Source: Pelodera strongyloides (taxonomy: Eukaryota; Nematoda; Chromadorea; Rhabditida; Rhabditidae). Taken from it: a stretch of 64,000 nucleotides of DNA. The notes under the pieces were generated by a model. That model ran no database searches, was not told where the DNA came from, and saw only the letters and a list, made by a program, of their open reading frames with translations. The DNA lies in contig JAANDG010000115.1 of the NCBI GenBank assembly GCA_036852015.1, forward strand, positions 62,001-126,000, given 5' to 3'. Of the stretch, positions 23,466 through 34,238 are shown piece by piece; position 1 is the first letter of the stretch, and the number at the start of each line of letters is the position of its first letter. Both the position numbers and the translations under genes were made by a program.

Positions 23466-24569
23466 TCGGCTACCGCCGCCTGAGGCGTCTTTCCAATATT
23501 CGCTGATGGTCGCTATGTTTCACTGGGTTATAAGTAGAGGCAACTCTTTCTCGCAAGAATAGTTTCCTGGGGAAAGAACTTAGTTTCTGTTGACTATATT
23601 TCTCCTAAATTGTCTGCAACTGCTCTACTCTAGGACATCGAAAAAATTGCCAAAGCCTAAAAGCAGCTTAAAGGATCGCAGTCACTACAAATTCGTATTT
23701 TTTATTCGCTTTTCATTAATTGTTCAAGTATGTGAAGAAAACGACGATTCCAGCGCCAAAGTACGGCAAAACGAACTCAGGGAGAGAAATCCCTGTTTAT
23801 GACTTTTACTTATATACCGTAGTTTATAATTGCCCGTATAGAGTTTCATAATAAATACCCTGCAGTGATAAACCACGCGCCAGGTGTAACACTGCAGGCT
23901 GTTCACTCTCCAAGTACCCCTGGCAATTGCATATATGCACCGGCGTCGGTCATTTATCAAAACTCATTCTCATTGATTTCTTTCCCTGAGTTCCATTTTA
24001 TGTGGATTTTTATGGGCTGCATATTGTTTTATAAATCTGCTTGCATCTAATAAAAATCGAATAAAAAAGTTGATTTTGAAGTGACTGCCTTCCTTTAATA
24101 TCGCGTGGCTGATACGCCGCAATGTTTCGCCGCAATGTATCCAAAGAGTCTCCAGTCTTTCTTTTTCTTTTTGAAACCCATACCAATATTGAACACGGGT
24201 TAGAACTTAGTTTCTGTTGACTTATTCCTCCTAAATTGTCTGCAACTTGCTGGACTCTACCTCTACAATATCGAAAACATTTCAAATCCTAAAAAAAGGA
24301 ATGTGCCTGGATGATACGTCGCAATGTTTCGCTGGGCTATATAAGTTAGAAGCAAACATTTGTCTGAAGGAAATGGTTTCACTTTTGTTATTTTCCTTTT
24401 GAAACCTACACCAATATCAAACACGGGGATATAACTTAGTTTCTGTTGACTATATTCCTCCTAAATAAGGACCGGCGCCACGGGGAACATCAAGTTGAGC
24501 ACACATCGATGCCATTGACAGGGAATTATTATAATTGCGAATATGCTTCTTGAATTGCATGGAACAGGG

Positions 24570-24900
24570 ATCTCGGCCTACTTGCCGCACAATCGCTCGA
24601 ACGATACCCCGCAAGCATTCTGTATATGGCAGCCTTTGTAGCTTTCACTGGGCGTTCCGCAGTGGAGGTGCCCTGCAGTGGGTGTTCTTTGAACTCTATC
24701 GCTCGGCATGTACTCCGCGCCCTTGGTGTACATGCAAACTTTTGTGTGGTGCTCATGTGAGCGCTCCACAATGGCGTTGCACAGCAAGTGGATGTTCCTT
24801 GAACATTATCGCTCGGCCGATACTCCGCTTCCTTTGAGTATGATGCAACATTTTGTGTGGCATTCGTGTGAGCCATCCGCAATGGCGTTGGTGAGTATAT
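24570..24900. repeat. Degenerate tandem repeat, unit about 110 bp
   Basis: Successive units share TTCYTTGAACWYTATCGCTCGG, ACTCCGC, TTTTGTGTGG, CRTGTGAGC and CCRCAATGGCGTTG. The region stays open on both strands only because of this repetition; no splice sites support a gene. Confidence 0.6.
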
Positions 24901-25079
24901 GTAGTGAGTGTATGCAGTCTGCGAGTGCGTAGCTCAGGGCTGGATTCTCGTAGGTTGCTCAAGGTGAGCATAATCTCACGTTGAAAGGCAATATGAAAAT
25001 TTTTGTAAAATAAGAGTAAATAAAGCATTAGACGAAAAAGCGTGATTTCAAGTTTTCAAAATTGGTCGTTCTTTGAGTT

Positions 25080-25455
25080 TTGTGCCGTGAGTGTTCCTTG
25101 AACCCTTTGTGCCGCAGAAACGCCCGAACGATACACCACACATATTCCACATATGCAGCCTTTTTTGGACGTTTGTGAGAGGGGCGCTCGGGAAGTGAGA
25201 TGGCTCAGTGCACGGGAACGTGAACTACTGAACCAATCCTACAACCTGAGCGTAACGCACATCATCCAAACACACAATCAATCAAACAAACAAACAAACA
25301 AACAAAGCTCCCAGCTTTATATAATAAGATATGCGTTGAGCGCATTGGAAAAAAGTTGTATAGGGAGAATAATGGTGAAATTTAGTTGTGTATATTGTAA
25401 TAAAAATGCTTGATAGTCATTATGAACGTATCGCAAATATAGGTTTATTTTGATG
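25080..25455. repeat. Composite repeat with (CAAA)n and TATATAATAAGAT end
   Basis: 25155-25335 (GAGAGGGGCGCTCGGGA, GCTCAGTGCACGGGAACGTG, ATTGGT complement, ACGCACATCATCCAAAC, (CAAA)n, CTTTATATAATAAGAT) is present in the opposite orientation at 41120-41320. It runs into a family C end (25320-25455). Confidence 0.55.
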
Positions 25456-25595
25456 TGCCTGTACACAAGTACTCGAGTGAGTATTGAAAACTCATAGATA
25501 ATATTGAGAGTGAAAAGATATATTTTCTAAAGTTATTGACAAAAAATCTCATGATGGTTACAATGTGACGTACGCAAAAACAGCAAATCATCAAG

Positions 25596-25767
25596 ATTTA
25601 AGCTGTAGAATAGCCGGTTTTGAAACGAATGTCGGACGCTGTATTCCGATGCAGTGTATGCAAATTAACGCGTGGTACTTGGGCGCTTTCATATTGATTC
25701 ACATACTATATATGGGAATGCAGTTGTCCAAAATGTGTTTCAAAACCGGCCGTTATATCGCTTTAAG
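25596..25767. repeat. MITE family A copy (short form)
   Basis: GCCGGTTTTGAAACGAATGT on the left, TTCAAAACCGGCCGTTATAT...GCTTTAA on the right. Confidence 0.65.
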
Positions 25768-26117
25768 ACCTCTTGTAAGCCCATTGCTAACGATAATATA
25801 ACGCTCACTAAGAAGTTTGGCTGATGATTAACTTCTGAAACTTACTTATGCAATATATTTATTTTATCGTTGTATTTATTTGCTTACTTGTTACTAGAAA
25901 TATGAACATACAGTAGGGCCCCTTGTCAGTATGGCATGTTTTTATACGCATTGCCGTCTTAGGGTTGCCTTTTGATTATGTACTTTGCTTGTAATCAATA
26001 AACCTTATTATTATTAATATAAGTGAAGAGCTTGTGTACCGGCTGAAGGCGCAAACCAAAGAAAATTGGAAGATCAACAAAAAAACGAAAACTAGAATGA
26101 GAAACCAAGATGTATGA

Positions 26118-26283
26118 AGCCTTTTTGAAACGCATCTCAACTATCTGCATTCTTATGTAGTTATGCTTAGAGGGGTCGAACTGTGGTATATTTTTTATTC
26201 TAATTTATGCTCATTTGCATATGATGCTTTAGAAAGCAGGGCTACGCAATGCGTTTCAAAAACCGGCGGGTATTTCGCTTTAA
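26118..26283. repeat. MITE family A copy
   Basis: CTTTTTGAAACGCATCTCAA...GCGTTTCAAAAACCGGCGG...TTTCGCTTTAA with an AT-rich core. Confidence 0.7.
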
Positions 26284-27018
26284 TTAGACGTCAGAGTAAA
26301 CAAAATACTGAAAGTTAATTACTCTTGAAAAAAAGACGTTAATCAATGTTCTTGACTTGCCAATGTATCACAAAGAAGCACAAGAATAACAACAGTCAAC
26401 TATGAAAATGATAATTTGCTTGAGACTTGGGACACCACTAATAATAATATTAAGGAGCAGGTTCAATTTATTAAACTTTACTAAGGCCGCATTGAGGAAA
26501 CTTGGTCGGTGCGCGGCCTACACTGAGCCCAAAAAGGGTGGGCCGCCTACACCTCGCCTACACCTCGCCCATAAATGGGAAGGTGGGCCGAGAGATACCG
26601 AAAAGGTGGACGGCTGGTGCAGCTGGTGTGGTGTAGGCGTGGTGTAGGTGAACGAGAATACACACGAAAGTTGGAGTTCGCCGTACTCAGGCCTACACCA
26701 GGACCGTCTCGCGATGACTTGGCGAAGTGCACTGCGAGATGTAAGCGAATCCCTTTTTTCGCCGCGCATCAACAAAGTTTCAAGTTGTTGGACGGGCCGA
26801 GCAAAGCAATTCGAAGAATATTAGAAATCCAACCATTCACCTGATATTTAAATAAACGGGGAAATTTTTGTAACTATACTCCCTTTTTGTCAAAGCCTAG
26901 ACGAGTGCGTATGAGTATGACTAATGTGTGAAAAAAAAATTATTTCTTGTGATAAATGGTGGTAAATTTCACATCAGAATACAATTCCACTGTATGATAC
27001 ATTGCGTATCAAGTGGTT

Positions 27019-27160
27019 GAATGCACGAACGCCGGGAATATGCTCCCAGCCTCCCAGTGGGAGGTGAGAGAAAGAGAGGGATCGCACGAAACAGAGACAC
27101 ACAGAGACAAATTCTCCCAACCGGGGAAGCTCCCGATGTTCGTGCATACGGCCACACAAG
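27019..27160. repeat. Inverted-repeat element, family G copy 1
   Basis: GAATGCACGAACGCCGGG at the left and CCCGATGTTCGTGCATAC at the right are inverted repeats; interior GTGGGAGGTGAGAGAAAG and CTCCCAACCGGGG match 38537-38680. Confidence 0.7.
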
Positions 27161-27537
27161 TACTGGTAGAACTAAAGGAAAACATATATCATACATCAAA
27201 AAATATATTGTTGAGATGGTTCTTACGTAGCTATTCAATTTCGTACATAGGTTCATAGGTACGTGCGAGCATTAATCCCAAAATTAGTAAAAACATATCA
27301 ATGTTTAGGTCCTAGACCATTGCGGGAAATTTCACATTACCTACAAAACTATCATTAAAGAAAAAAAATAGTTTCGAAGTTAGTAATATTTCATTAAGAT
27401 GATAGGAATGAGAATTTAAGTAAGTAAAATAAAACGTAATAATAAAGCAATTAGTTCTATGTTCTTTTTCGAAGCACGTCCTCGTCCAATGCCTATATAT
27501 AGCTAATTGGCGATTGCATTCAAACCCTATGCACGTG

Positions 27538-27547
27538 TATATAAAAG
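27538..27547 (+). promoter_or_regulatory. TATA box candidate
   Basis: TATATAAAAG lies about 35-43 bases before the ATG at 27581, so a start about 30 bases downstream would give a very short leader. Confidence 0.45.
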
Positions 27548-27580
27548 AATGACATCAATTACCATCAAATTTTATTGCTC

Positions 27581-28472
27581 ATGATGAATGAGTTTTTCGA
27601 GTCCTCGTGGAATCTCCTAATTATTATAATTATATTCGAGCAATTAATCCAACTAACCATGTGTATTTCAAATAATGAAGGACAGTTTTTTAGCTTCAAA
27701 GCTTGCTCCGGCATGCAAAAGAGTTGAAAGGCAAGGCTTTTTGTAGTTTACGCTTCTCATAATTTGTTCAGAACTTCAGGGAAGCAGTGTATAGGGATAC
27801 CAAGGTATGTAATCACATTCATGGAAAACCAAAAGCCCCGATTTCACCCCGATCAAGTCCCTCAAAAAATCGGGCCTTGATCGGGGCGAAATCGGGCTTT
27901 TTTGAAAATAATCGGGGCAAAATCGGGGTCTTCACTTTCCTGTGTATACGTGATGCTTGCTTGAGAACGGAATTGTACTCGGGTGTGAAGTTTACACCAC
28001 CCTCTTACGAAGAAACATCGACAAAGAACGAAGCAACTGTGATAAAGCATATCTTGTTTACCGTGGATGAAAAAGCAATTGACCCTGCGCATTTTTCGAC
28101 CTAGTTTCGAAGTTTCGAGTCATATGAAATGGGTGAACCCATTTGGTGACGGTTCACTGGTTTTTTCGTGGGCCAACTCCTTTGGTGACCAATGTGGCGA
28201 TCAAGTTTCATCGAAAACCGTCATCAACTGGTCACCAACTGGTCACTAACCAGCCACGAACCAGTCACCGTGTTCTCGGGAGCCAAGGAATACCATTTGC
28301 CACCTCCCTCGAATCATGTCTCAAGTCAAACAATAGCAACAACCACATCAGTTCACAAACAAGACGACAAAAACAATAATTTTATCAAAGGGTGAACAAG
28401 GTGATCATTGAAGCGGAACAGTGCTCGGGAAGGTACGAGGAGTACCATCAATCCGGGAGTCTTGAGAACTAA
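27581..28472 (+). CDS. Candidate small secreted protein, 4 exons, unrecognised
   Basis: Proposed join 27581-27722, 27780-27804, 27966-28055, 28391-28472; all phases agree (112 aa). It starts [20 protein letters not shown], with a hydrophobic signal-like core, then Cys-containing hydrophilic sequence, and ends AEQCSGRYEEYHQSGSLEN. Support: TATA box upstream, a good donor after exon 2 (CCAAG|GTATGT), open frame across four segments. Weak points: donors of exons 1 and 3 (GTTGAA, GTTTAC) are poor. Without the last intron the frame of exon 3 would instead end at 28104 (DPAHFST). The last intron hosts a family B repeat and intron 2 has ATCGGGGCGAAATCGGG repeats. Function unknown. Confidence 0.35.
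28112..28270. repeat. Repeat family B copy
   Basis: AAATGGGTGAACCCATTTGG, GGTTCACTGGTTTTTTCGTG, GTGACCAATGTGG, CATCGAAAACCGTCATCAAC and TGGTCACCAACTGGTCAC, in reverse orientation to the 40511 copy. Confidence 0.8.
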
Positions 28473-29141
28473 AGTAAATAATTATCAGCTGTAATCATAA
28501 TTCTTAGAATCTCTCCATTACCAATGATTTACATCATACATCGAAATGACAACCTTGAAAGCAAGTTCACAAACTGACAAAACTAAAATCAAGTTACCTT
28601 AGAGAACGTATTGATAGTAGAGTGTTGATAGGAAAGGGGGTTCCTGGAGTCGGTTCCTCTCGGATATGGCGCAGCGCTATAGCGACATGAATTTAGTCAC
28701 CCAACCACAGTCATCAGCAGTAAAAACGTTATAATCAAAAAAGTCATTTTCTCTCTCTCTCTCTCGACTTCCCGGTTATTGATGTGCAGGTTCTAACACG
28801 GGCGCCTCTCTTCAGCACTGGATTACGGTACTTCTAACGCGTTTTATAGTTGTGTACGAAGTGCGCAACACACCGATAGCTTTTTCGATGAAAACCATTT
28901 GGTGTCGGTCCAACGACGGTTTTCTGTGGTTTCGGCAATTATTCCGTTTTCCTGCTTCCATAGGTTGAATGTAGCAACTAAACTGCCAAAACGCCACATA
29001 TTAGTGCTACTCTTGAAACGTACTTTACCGACGTCGGTTATAAGTGTTACAAGGCCCGTGGCCGTGGACAAGCGAGCTTTTTTATTTTCAGGGTTCATGC
29101 CTATGAAAAAGTCGCCGTTTTCCCACTTCCTAAATGCTTGA

Positions 29142-29291
29142 AGCGGCATAACGGCCGGTTTTCGAAACGTATTCTAGACCCTAGCTTCTCATCTACTCAT
29201 GTAGTGTATGTTATGTTTTTTATCCTAGTATGTATATGAATTTGCATACAACATATGGATACACTTCAGCAACCAGACGTTATATCGCTTA
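29142..29291. repeat. MITE family A copy (short form)
   Basis: AAGCGGCATAACGGCCGG...CCAGACGTTATATCGCTTAA termini. Confidence 0.65.
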
Positions 29292-29292
29292 A

Positions 29293-29458
29293 TGCCGCAT
29301 TGCACCTACTTTGTGAAATTTGCAGATGCTACTAATATCCTATGTATCCTAGTTAATTGGCGACGGAAGTTTCGGACGGGCACCAAAAAAATTACATAGG
29401 ATACATAGGAAATTCGTATCATATGCAAATTTCCCAATGTAGATACAATACGACTTTA
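29293..29458. repeat. Foldback family D copy
   Basis: Arms contain TGAAATTTGCAGATGCTACT / ATCATATGCAAATTTCCC and ATCCTATGTATCCTA / TAGGATACATAGG as in 39579-39757 and 60270-60440. Confidence 0.7.
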
Positions 29459-29459
29459 A

Positions 29460-29782
29460 AATGAGAGGCCCACGAGTAAAAAGTTTTCCTCAATTTACTT
29501 GCACAGAATGTCCGGTATTTCAGAAATGTTACTGTGAAAACCGCATTTCTTTGTACCTACAACTCACAGAGTTATTCCCCGGCAAACAGTTCGGTCAGGT
29601 ACCGTAGTCAGAAAGGTTAAAATACGTTACGGTTTATGTGCATTAGCATTCTTTCTCTACATACTAATTTTTTTTTTGAAATTCTTTTTTTTTTTGAAAA
29701 TTTCTGAAATTCCGGACATTCTGTGCAAGTAAATTAAGAAACACTTTTTTCTCGTGGGCCTCTCCCTTTAACGTTAGAAGCC
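29460..29782. repeat. Repeat family E copy
   Basis: Begins GGCCCACGAGTAAAAAG and ends TTTTTTCTCGTGGGCC; internal ACTTGCACAGAATGTCCGG mirrored by CCGGACATTCTGTGCAAGTA. Confidence 0.75.
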
Positions 29783-30341
29783 CATGCCCATGAAAACATT
29801 ATCCCTGCCTTCCTAAATGCATACACATACTGAAAAGCTGTGGAATGTGAAAACATATTTATTTCTAACAGCTCCAAACTAGGAAGTGGGTGTTTGGAAA
29901 GCACTTGAGCGCAATTGGGTTATTAATTATATTAATGAGCCGAAAACAATCGAAAGCAACGAGGAAATACTTCCGCTTATCAAACGACGACCTCGGTTTT
30001 ACGCTGGAACATACGTTTGCCTTTTCGGTTTTTCGGCATGAAGTGTGCTTTAGAGTTTAGACCTTAAAAAGAAACATTTTCTAAGAAAAAGCATAAGAAC
30101 ACCAAAATAAAACTGCGACACGCATAAAAGAAAAAGAATTTTTTTATAAAGTTTAGGTTTAATCAGTTAGTACTGCCCCTTCTCCCCGCAAGTGGAACTT
30201 CCCCCTTTTCCCCCGGGTAAAACTCTCACATCTCCCCGGGGTAACCTTGGGAGGCCTTTGTAGGTGACAACGACGGGTGAAATAAAATCCAGTGTTACAC
30301 ACCGACAATGACACAAAGATTGCGGTCCCTGTAAGAAGTTA

Positions 30342-30350
30342 TATAAAAGG
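30342..30350 (+). promoter_or_regulatory. TATA box candidate for the collagen gene
   Basis: TATAAAAGG about 450 bases upstream of the collagen ATG. If transcription starts here the transcript would have an outron of roughly 420 bases removed by trans-splicing at the TTTCAG before the ATG. Confidence 0.35.
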
Positions 30351-30688
30351 TGAAAGTGTAGTGTTGCATTAAAAAAATCATCATTTTTCATTTAATTTTT
30401 TCCGATCTGGCTTTGTATTGTTTTATTTACGCTATCTTTCGTTTGTAACTTGTACTGAAACATGCGCGTTACTTTTACGCAACAAATTAGGTGGCCCTTA
30501 CGGCAAAAGACTCCAATGGCTCATCGCAAAAAAAAGCTGGCGCGGCGCAAGGCTGCGTCAGTATCATGTTTCATCAGGTGCAACGTTATCGCAGTTTCTT
30601 CGCCAGAGAATCGCAGACCACATATACAGAAAGACAATCATCTGAAGATTTGGCGAGTGCGCGGTTCACTCTTAGCAAGTCTCTTGGC

Positions 30689-30777
30689 TTGGCAAACGCG
30701 TATTTTCGCGGCTCACCCTTGGCAAACGCATATGATTGCGGCTCACGTTTGGCAAACTCACATTTTTGGGGGCACAC
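30689..30777 (+). repeat. Three 30-bp tandem repeats just upstream of the collagen
   Basis: Units starting TTGGCAAACGCGTATTTT, TTGGCAAACGCATATGAT and TTGGCAAACTCACATTTT, each closing with a GCGGCTCAC-like end. The third unit leads within 20 bp into the TTTCAG preceding the ATG. Confidence 0.8.
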
Positions 30778-30797
30778 TTACACAAATTCACTTTCAG

Positions 30798-33133
30798 ATG
30801 AGCTTGAAAGCTCTAGTCGGCTTCACGGCCATCCTTGGTGCCGTGTCCGTTGTCGTCGGCGTCTTCGGCCTTGGCTACATTCTCAACTCAATTAACAACT
30901 TTCAAAATGATGCTATCAGAGATTTAGAAGAATTCAGAGTTGGTATTCAATCTAGTCATGTTCTTAGTTTAGCTTTACGAATTGGCACTACATTTCTTTT
31001 ACGCTTCAAGAGCGTGCACCTTTATTCAAGGGTGAAAATACAGATTCAGTGTTTTCTTATGACATGTTCCGCAGAGGTCCTGAGCGGTAGGCGACGAGTT
31101 CCAGATGAAAAATTGCTGGACGTCTTCGGGCTAGGGCCAGGAGGGACTAGATATGATAGAATATATAGAACTTGCTATTCTTATGCCACTTCCATGATAA
31201 TAATAAGTTCCGATTCCCCCTGGACCCGACACTGGCATACGTCTACCTAGAATATAAGTATTCCGCAATTAGGTGTTTAGTAGTATAAAATATACCGCAA
31301 TAACTAATACAATTTAGGGATATGCTGACAGCGCTTGGAAAAATATGATCAGTGCGAATACTGTTACAGTTGGAGCTGAGGCAGTTTTCGGACGGAAAAA
31401 GAGGTGGTCATTTTTTATTTCTTTAGACCTTTCTTTAGACCCTTGGAAGATTTTTCTCTTGGTGAATATACGGTATTGTCTCCTTTAGAAATAATAAAGT
31501 ATATTATTTTATTGGTACAAGCCTTCGGCATTCTGTGTATCGAAAAAAATTAAGTTAAAAAGTGTTTGGTTACTCGCCATAAAATATATAAAAGTCAGAC
31601 AAATTAACAAAAAAAGTAAATGAATGATAGTGTAACAAAGAAAAAACGAAAGTCTTTAGGGACGCGGGTAGTTGCTGTGCCGGAGGAGCCGGCGGGTGCC
31701 CTCCTGGTCCTCCTGGACCTCCAGGAGCTCCAGGTGCCCCTGGTGAACATGGTGCTCCCGGAGATAGGGGAGCCGATGGTCACAGCGGAATGTCAATGGG
31801 AGATGATGGAAAACAGGTACAAAAAATATTATTTTAAATATTTTTTTTTTACTTTCCGTACGATTGAAAATTTACAAAAAAAAATCAGTATGCAGCAGTT
31901 CAGAACGCATAAACGAATAAGCTACGATGTGTTATCACACCGCCCAAGTTACAAGTTATAGTTCAAGTTCAAAGTTACAAGTTACGCTCTCCATATGTAT
32001 ATCCTATGAAAACTTTCTTCAAGTATGCTTTCCTTTCAGGGTTGCGTAAAGTGTCCAGCTGGACCTCCCGGACCTCCCGGACCCGATGGACCTCCGGGAA
32101 CACCAGGGTTTGATGGGAGCTTCGGACATCCTGGATATCCGGGTCAAGATGGATATTCTGGACAAGAGGGACCTAGCGGCGATGCCGGTTACGATGGAAC
32201 ACCTGGCTACCCAGGACAGCCTGGACAACCTGGAAACAACGGACAGAGGGTTTGTAGTTTGTAGTTTGTAGTTATATTCACTATTTCAACAGGATTAAAG
32301 CTGCGGGGTACGTGGTTTGTGAAATATGTCATAAATAGTTGTACTTCGATGTATTACATGTGCTGGAAAGTCGTCGTCAACAGGATACGTGGGATAAACT
32401 TCCGAATAAGTTATTGCGATAGGCCTGGTTTATCACGTATTTTACAGTTTCTAATTAAAAAATACCTACAGTATGTCTCCGCGCCTGGCCAACCTGGACC
32501 TGCTGGAGCTCCTGGAGCTCCTGGGCAACCTGGACAATATGGACAACCTGGAGCTCCCGGAAACGATGGAGCTCCCGGTCCTGATGGATACCCTGGACAG
32601 GTAAGGGAGTATTATGATTCTTGAAAATGTTCCCACTCTGCCCGACTCCGACATCCAGTTTCCGGAGAACTCGTTGCTCGGTGACACTAATGCTTATATA
32701 AATATTTCTTGTAAAAGAAAATGCTACTCCAAAATCAATTAAAGTAAGTACTACACATGCACAGGTCGCCATGGTCGTCCTCTATAATAGAGGTAGATAG
32801 CTACCTACTAGGGTTTAATAAAGGTTTGCTTTATATCCTTACTTTCAGCATGGTCAACCTGGCGCTGACGGTCAGCCTGGACAGCCGGGAGCTGACGGTA
32901 TGCCCGGCAGTGATGCTGCATATTGCCCGTGCCCGCCCAGGTCCGCATCATCGGGAGTCGCAGGGGATGGTGCTACTCAGCGAGAGTATCAAGATCTTGT
33001 TCTCGCTCCCGCTGTTGCTCCCGTACCCGCTCCCCAGGCTCCAGCTCCCGCTGAGGTTCCCGTAGAACCCTCGCCTATGCAGTTTGAGACCCCAGATGAA
33101 CAATACAAGAAATGGGCGTTCCGTCTTCTTTAA
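30798..33133 (+). CDS. Cuticle collagen (6 exons, 335 aa)
   Basis: Join 30798-30938, 31318-31403, 31660-31816, 32040-32249, 32472-32600, 32849-33133. Secreted structural collagen of the nematode cuticle. Residues 1-47 hold a hydrophobic segment ([20 protein letters not shown]), 48-58 an AWKNM motif, 73-76 a furin-type RKKR site. Then come Cys-flanked Gly-X-Y blocks: C81, C82, C89 before the first block; C130 and C133 between blocks; C267 and C269 (YCPCPPRS) after the last. Pro and Gln/Ala/Asp fill X-Y positions (GQPGQPG). A Pro/Ala-rich tail of about 60 residues ends KKWAFRLL. The ATG directly follows TTTCAG, a likely trans-splice site. Intron 1 contains a SINE fragment. The stop TAA is part of a MITE terminus, so the original C-terminus may have been longer. 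Confidence 0.92.
30984..31145 (-). mobile_element. SINE S1 fragment in collagen intron 1
   Basis: TACGCTTCAAGAGCGTGCAC through CTAGGGCCAGGAGGGA; the tRNA-like head is absent. Identity to the 21330 copy is high in the shared part. Confidence 0.8.
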
Positions 33134-33253
33134 AGGGGTACTGTACGAGTTTTGTGAGACGTACACTACTTCCGGTTCAGAAAGCACATAATATTTACGA
33201 ATAATCCTTGGGAAAGCAACCATTTTCAAAACCACATACCATATCACTTTAAA
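33131..33253. repeat. MITE whose edge supplies the collagen stop codon
   Basis: TTTAAAGGGGTACTGTACG on the left and CACATACCATATCACTTTAA on the right are imperfect inverted repeats related to family A ends. The collagen reading frame terminates in the TAA of the left end. Confidence 0.6.
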
Positions 33254-34238
33254 AATTGTCCCGAAAGCATATTAACCAATTGCAAGGACAAGCCTGTATG
33301 TACAATATCGACTACAAATTTGTCCCTATTGACTCGAACTTCTAATGCTGATGATCTCCCTGACCAGAAACTTTCAAGATTGTTGTATATATTGGAATAA
33401 ACATTTCGTGTTTTAGTAACTATGACAAACCAACGTGATACCAAAACATCCAGTTATTTTACATAAAAATTATCATATAAGTTATTTTGCACTGCTATCC
33501 ATAAACTTGCCGGTGTCGAAGAACGACAAAACTGTTTAAACTATATGCACTAATAAATTAAAACTTATATTGTTTTCCAAAATCAAGCACACAGAACAAT
33601 TACCTTAAAACAGAGAACACTAGAAAGTTTCACAGGGTAGAACCTTATTTTCCCGGTCCTCGGATGCACACCTTTTTGGTGTGTTTAATAAACAACTCTG
33701 CTCACTCTTCCGCGTATTAGCGCAGTGCGCGCTGATTAATGATAGTAAGACTGTTCCTAAATACGACAAAAATAGGATAAGGCACGAGTTATTTACCGCA
33801 AAACTATTATCAGGCAAAGCAAGTCGCCTCACGTTATCATTCAAGGGAACTAGCTATAGTGACGAGTATTTTCCTGGTAAATAAATGAGTATTTTCGTAA
33901 CAAATAGTAAATACAGTACATTATTACTACAGTCACACCCATTTTTGCACGGAAAACACAATAAATCCGCATTTCTCAGTTTCTGATTTCTATAATGGTT
34001 TCTTACAGCCTTACTTTCTTGCTCTTTGGATAACCATTAGCTAGCAGGAAAATTTCGCTTTATATTTATGGTTAGCTAAACTTCGCTTGTGATGGAGTAC
34101 TGTATAATTCTTTGGAGGTGCGCGGCGTCGTTATCGCATGCGGCTTATGCGCCACTTTTTTCGTTTCGCCGAATGTAGCAAAGCCCTAATATTTTTAACT
34201 TTTAATAAATGGAGACATTTTCAGAAGTTATTGAAATA
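33254..34238. other. Intergenic stretch
   Basis: Possible polyadenylation signal AATAAA near 33397 for the collagen. Otherwise no gene or repeat recognised. Confidence 0.5.

Larger units (their letters stand above)
22986..27500. other. Repeat-dominated intergenic stretch
   Basis: Besides the repeats listed separately it has a block repeated three times (AACTTAGTTTCTGTTGACTA near 23578, 24205 and 24430) and a GTGTAGG/CCTACAC-rich inverted repeat at 26514-26700. No exon set with consistent junctions was found. Confidence 0.45.
28473..30330. other. Intergenic stretch with three adjacent MITEs
   Basis: No gene seen. Family A (29142-29291), D (29293-29458) and E (29460-29782) copies sit end to end; a family B fragment is at 28880-28945. 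Confidence 0.5.

Noticed and set aside
24529..24932. Possible protein gene with Cys/Arg-rich frames
   Set aside because: Tandem repeat open on both strands, no splice sites, no signal peptide.
30462..31250. Long 262-residue open frame over the collagen start
   Set aside because: It is read-through: it starts upstream of the trans-splice site, crosses a good acceptor and donor, and its C-terminal third is SINE S1 sequence in intron 1.
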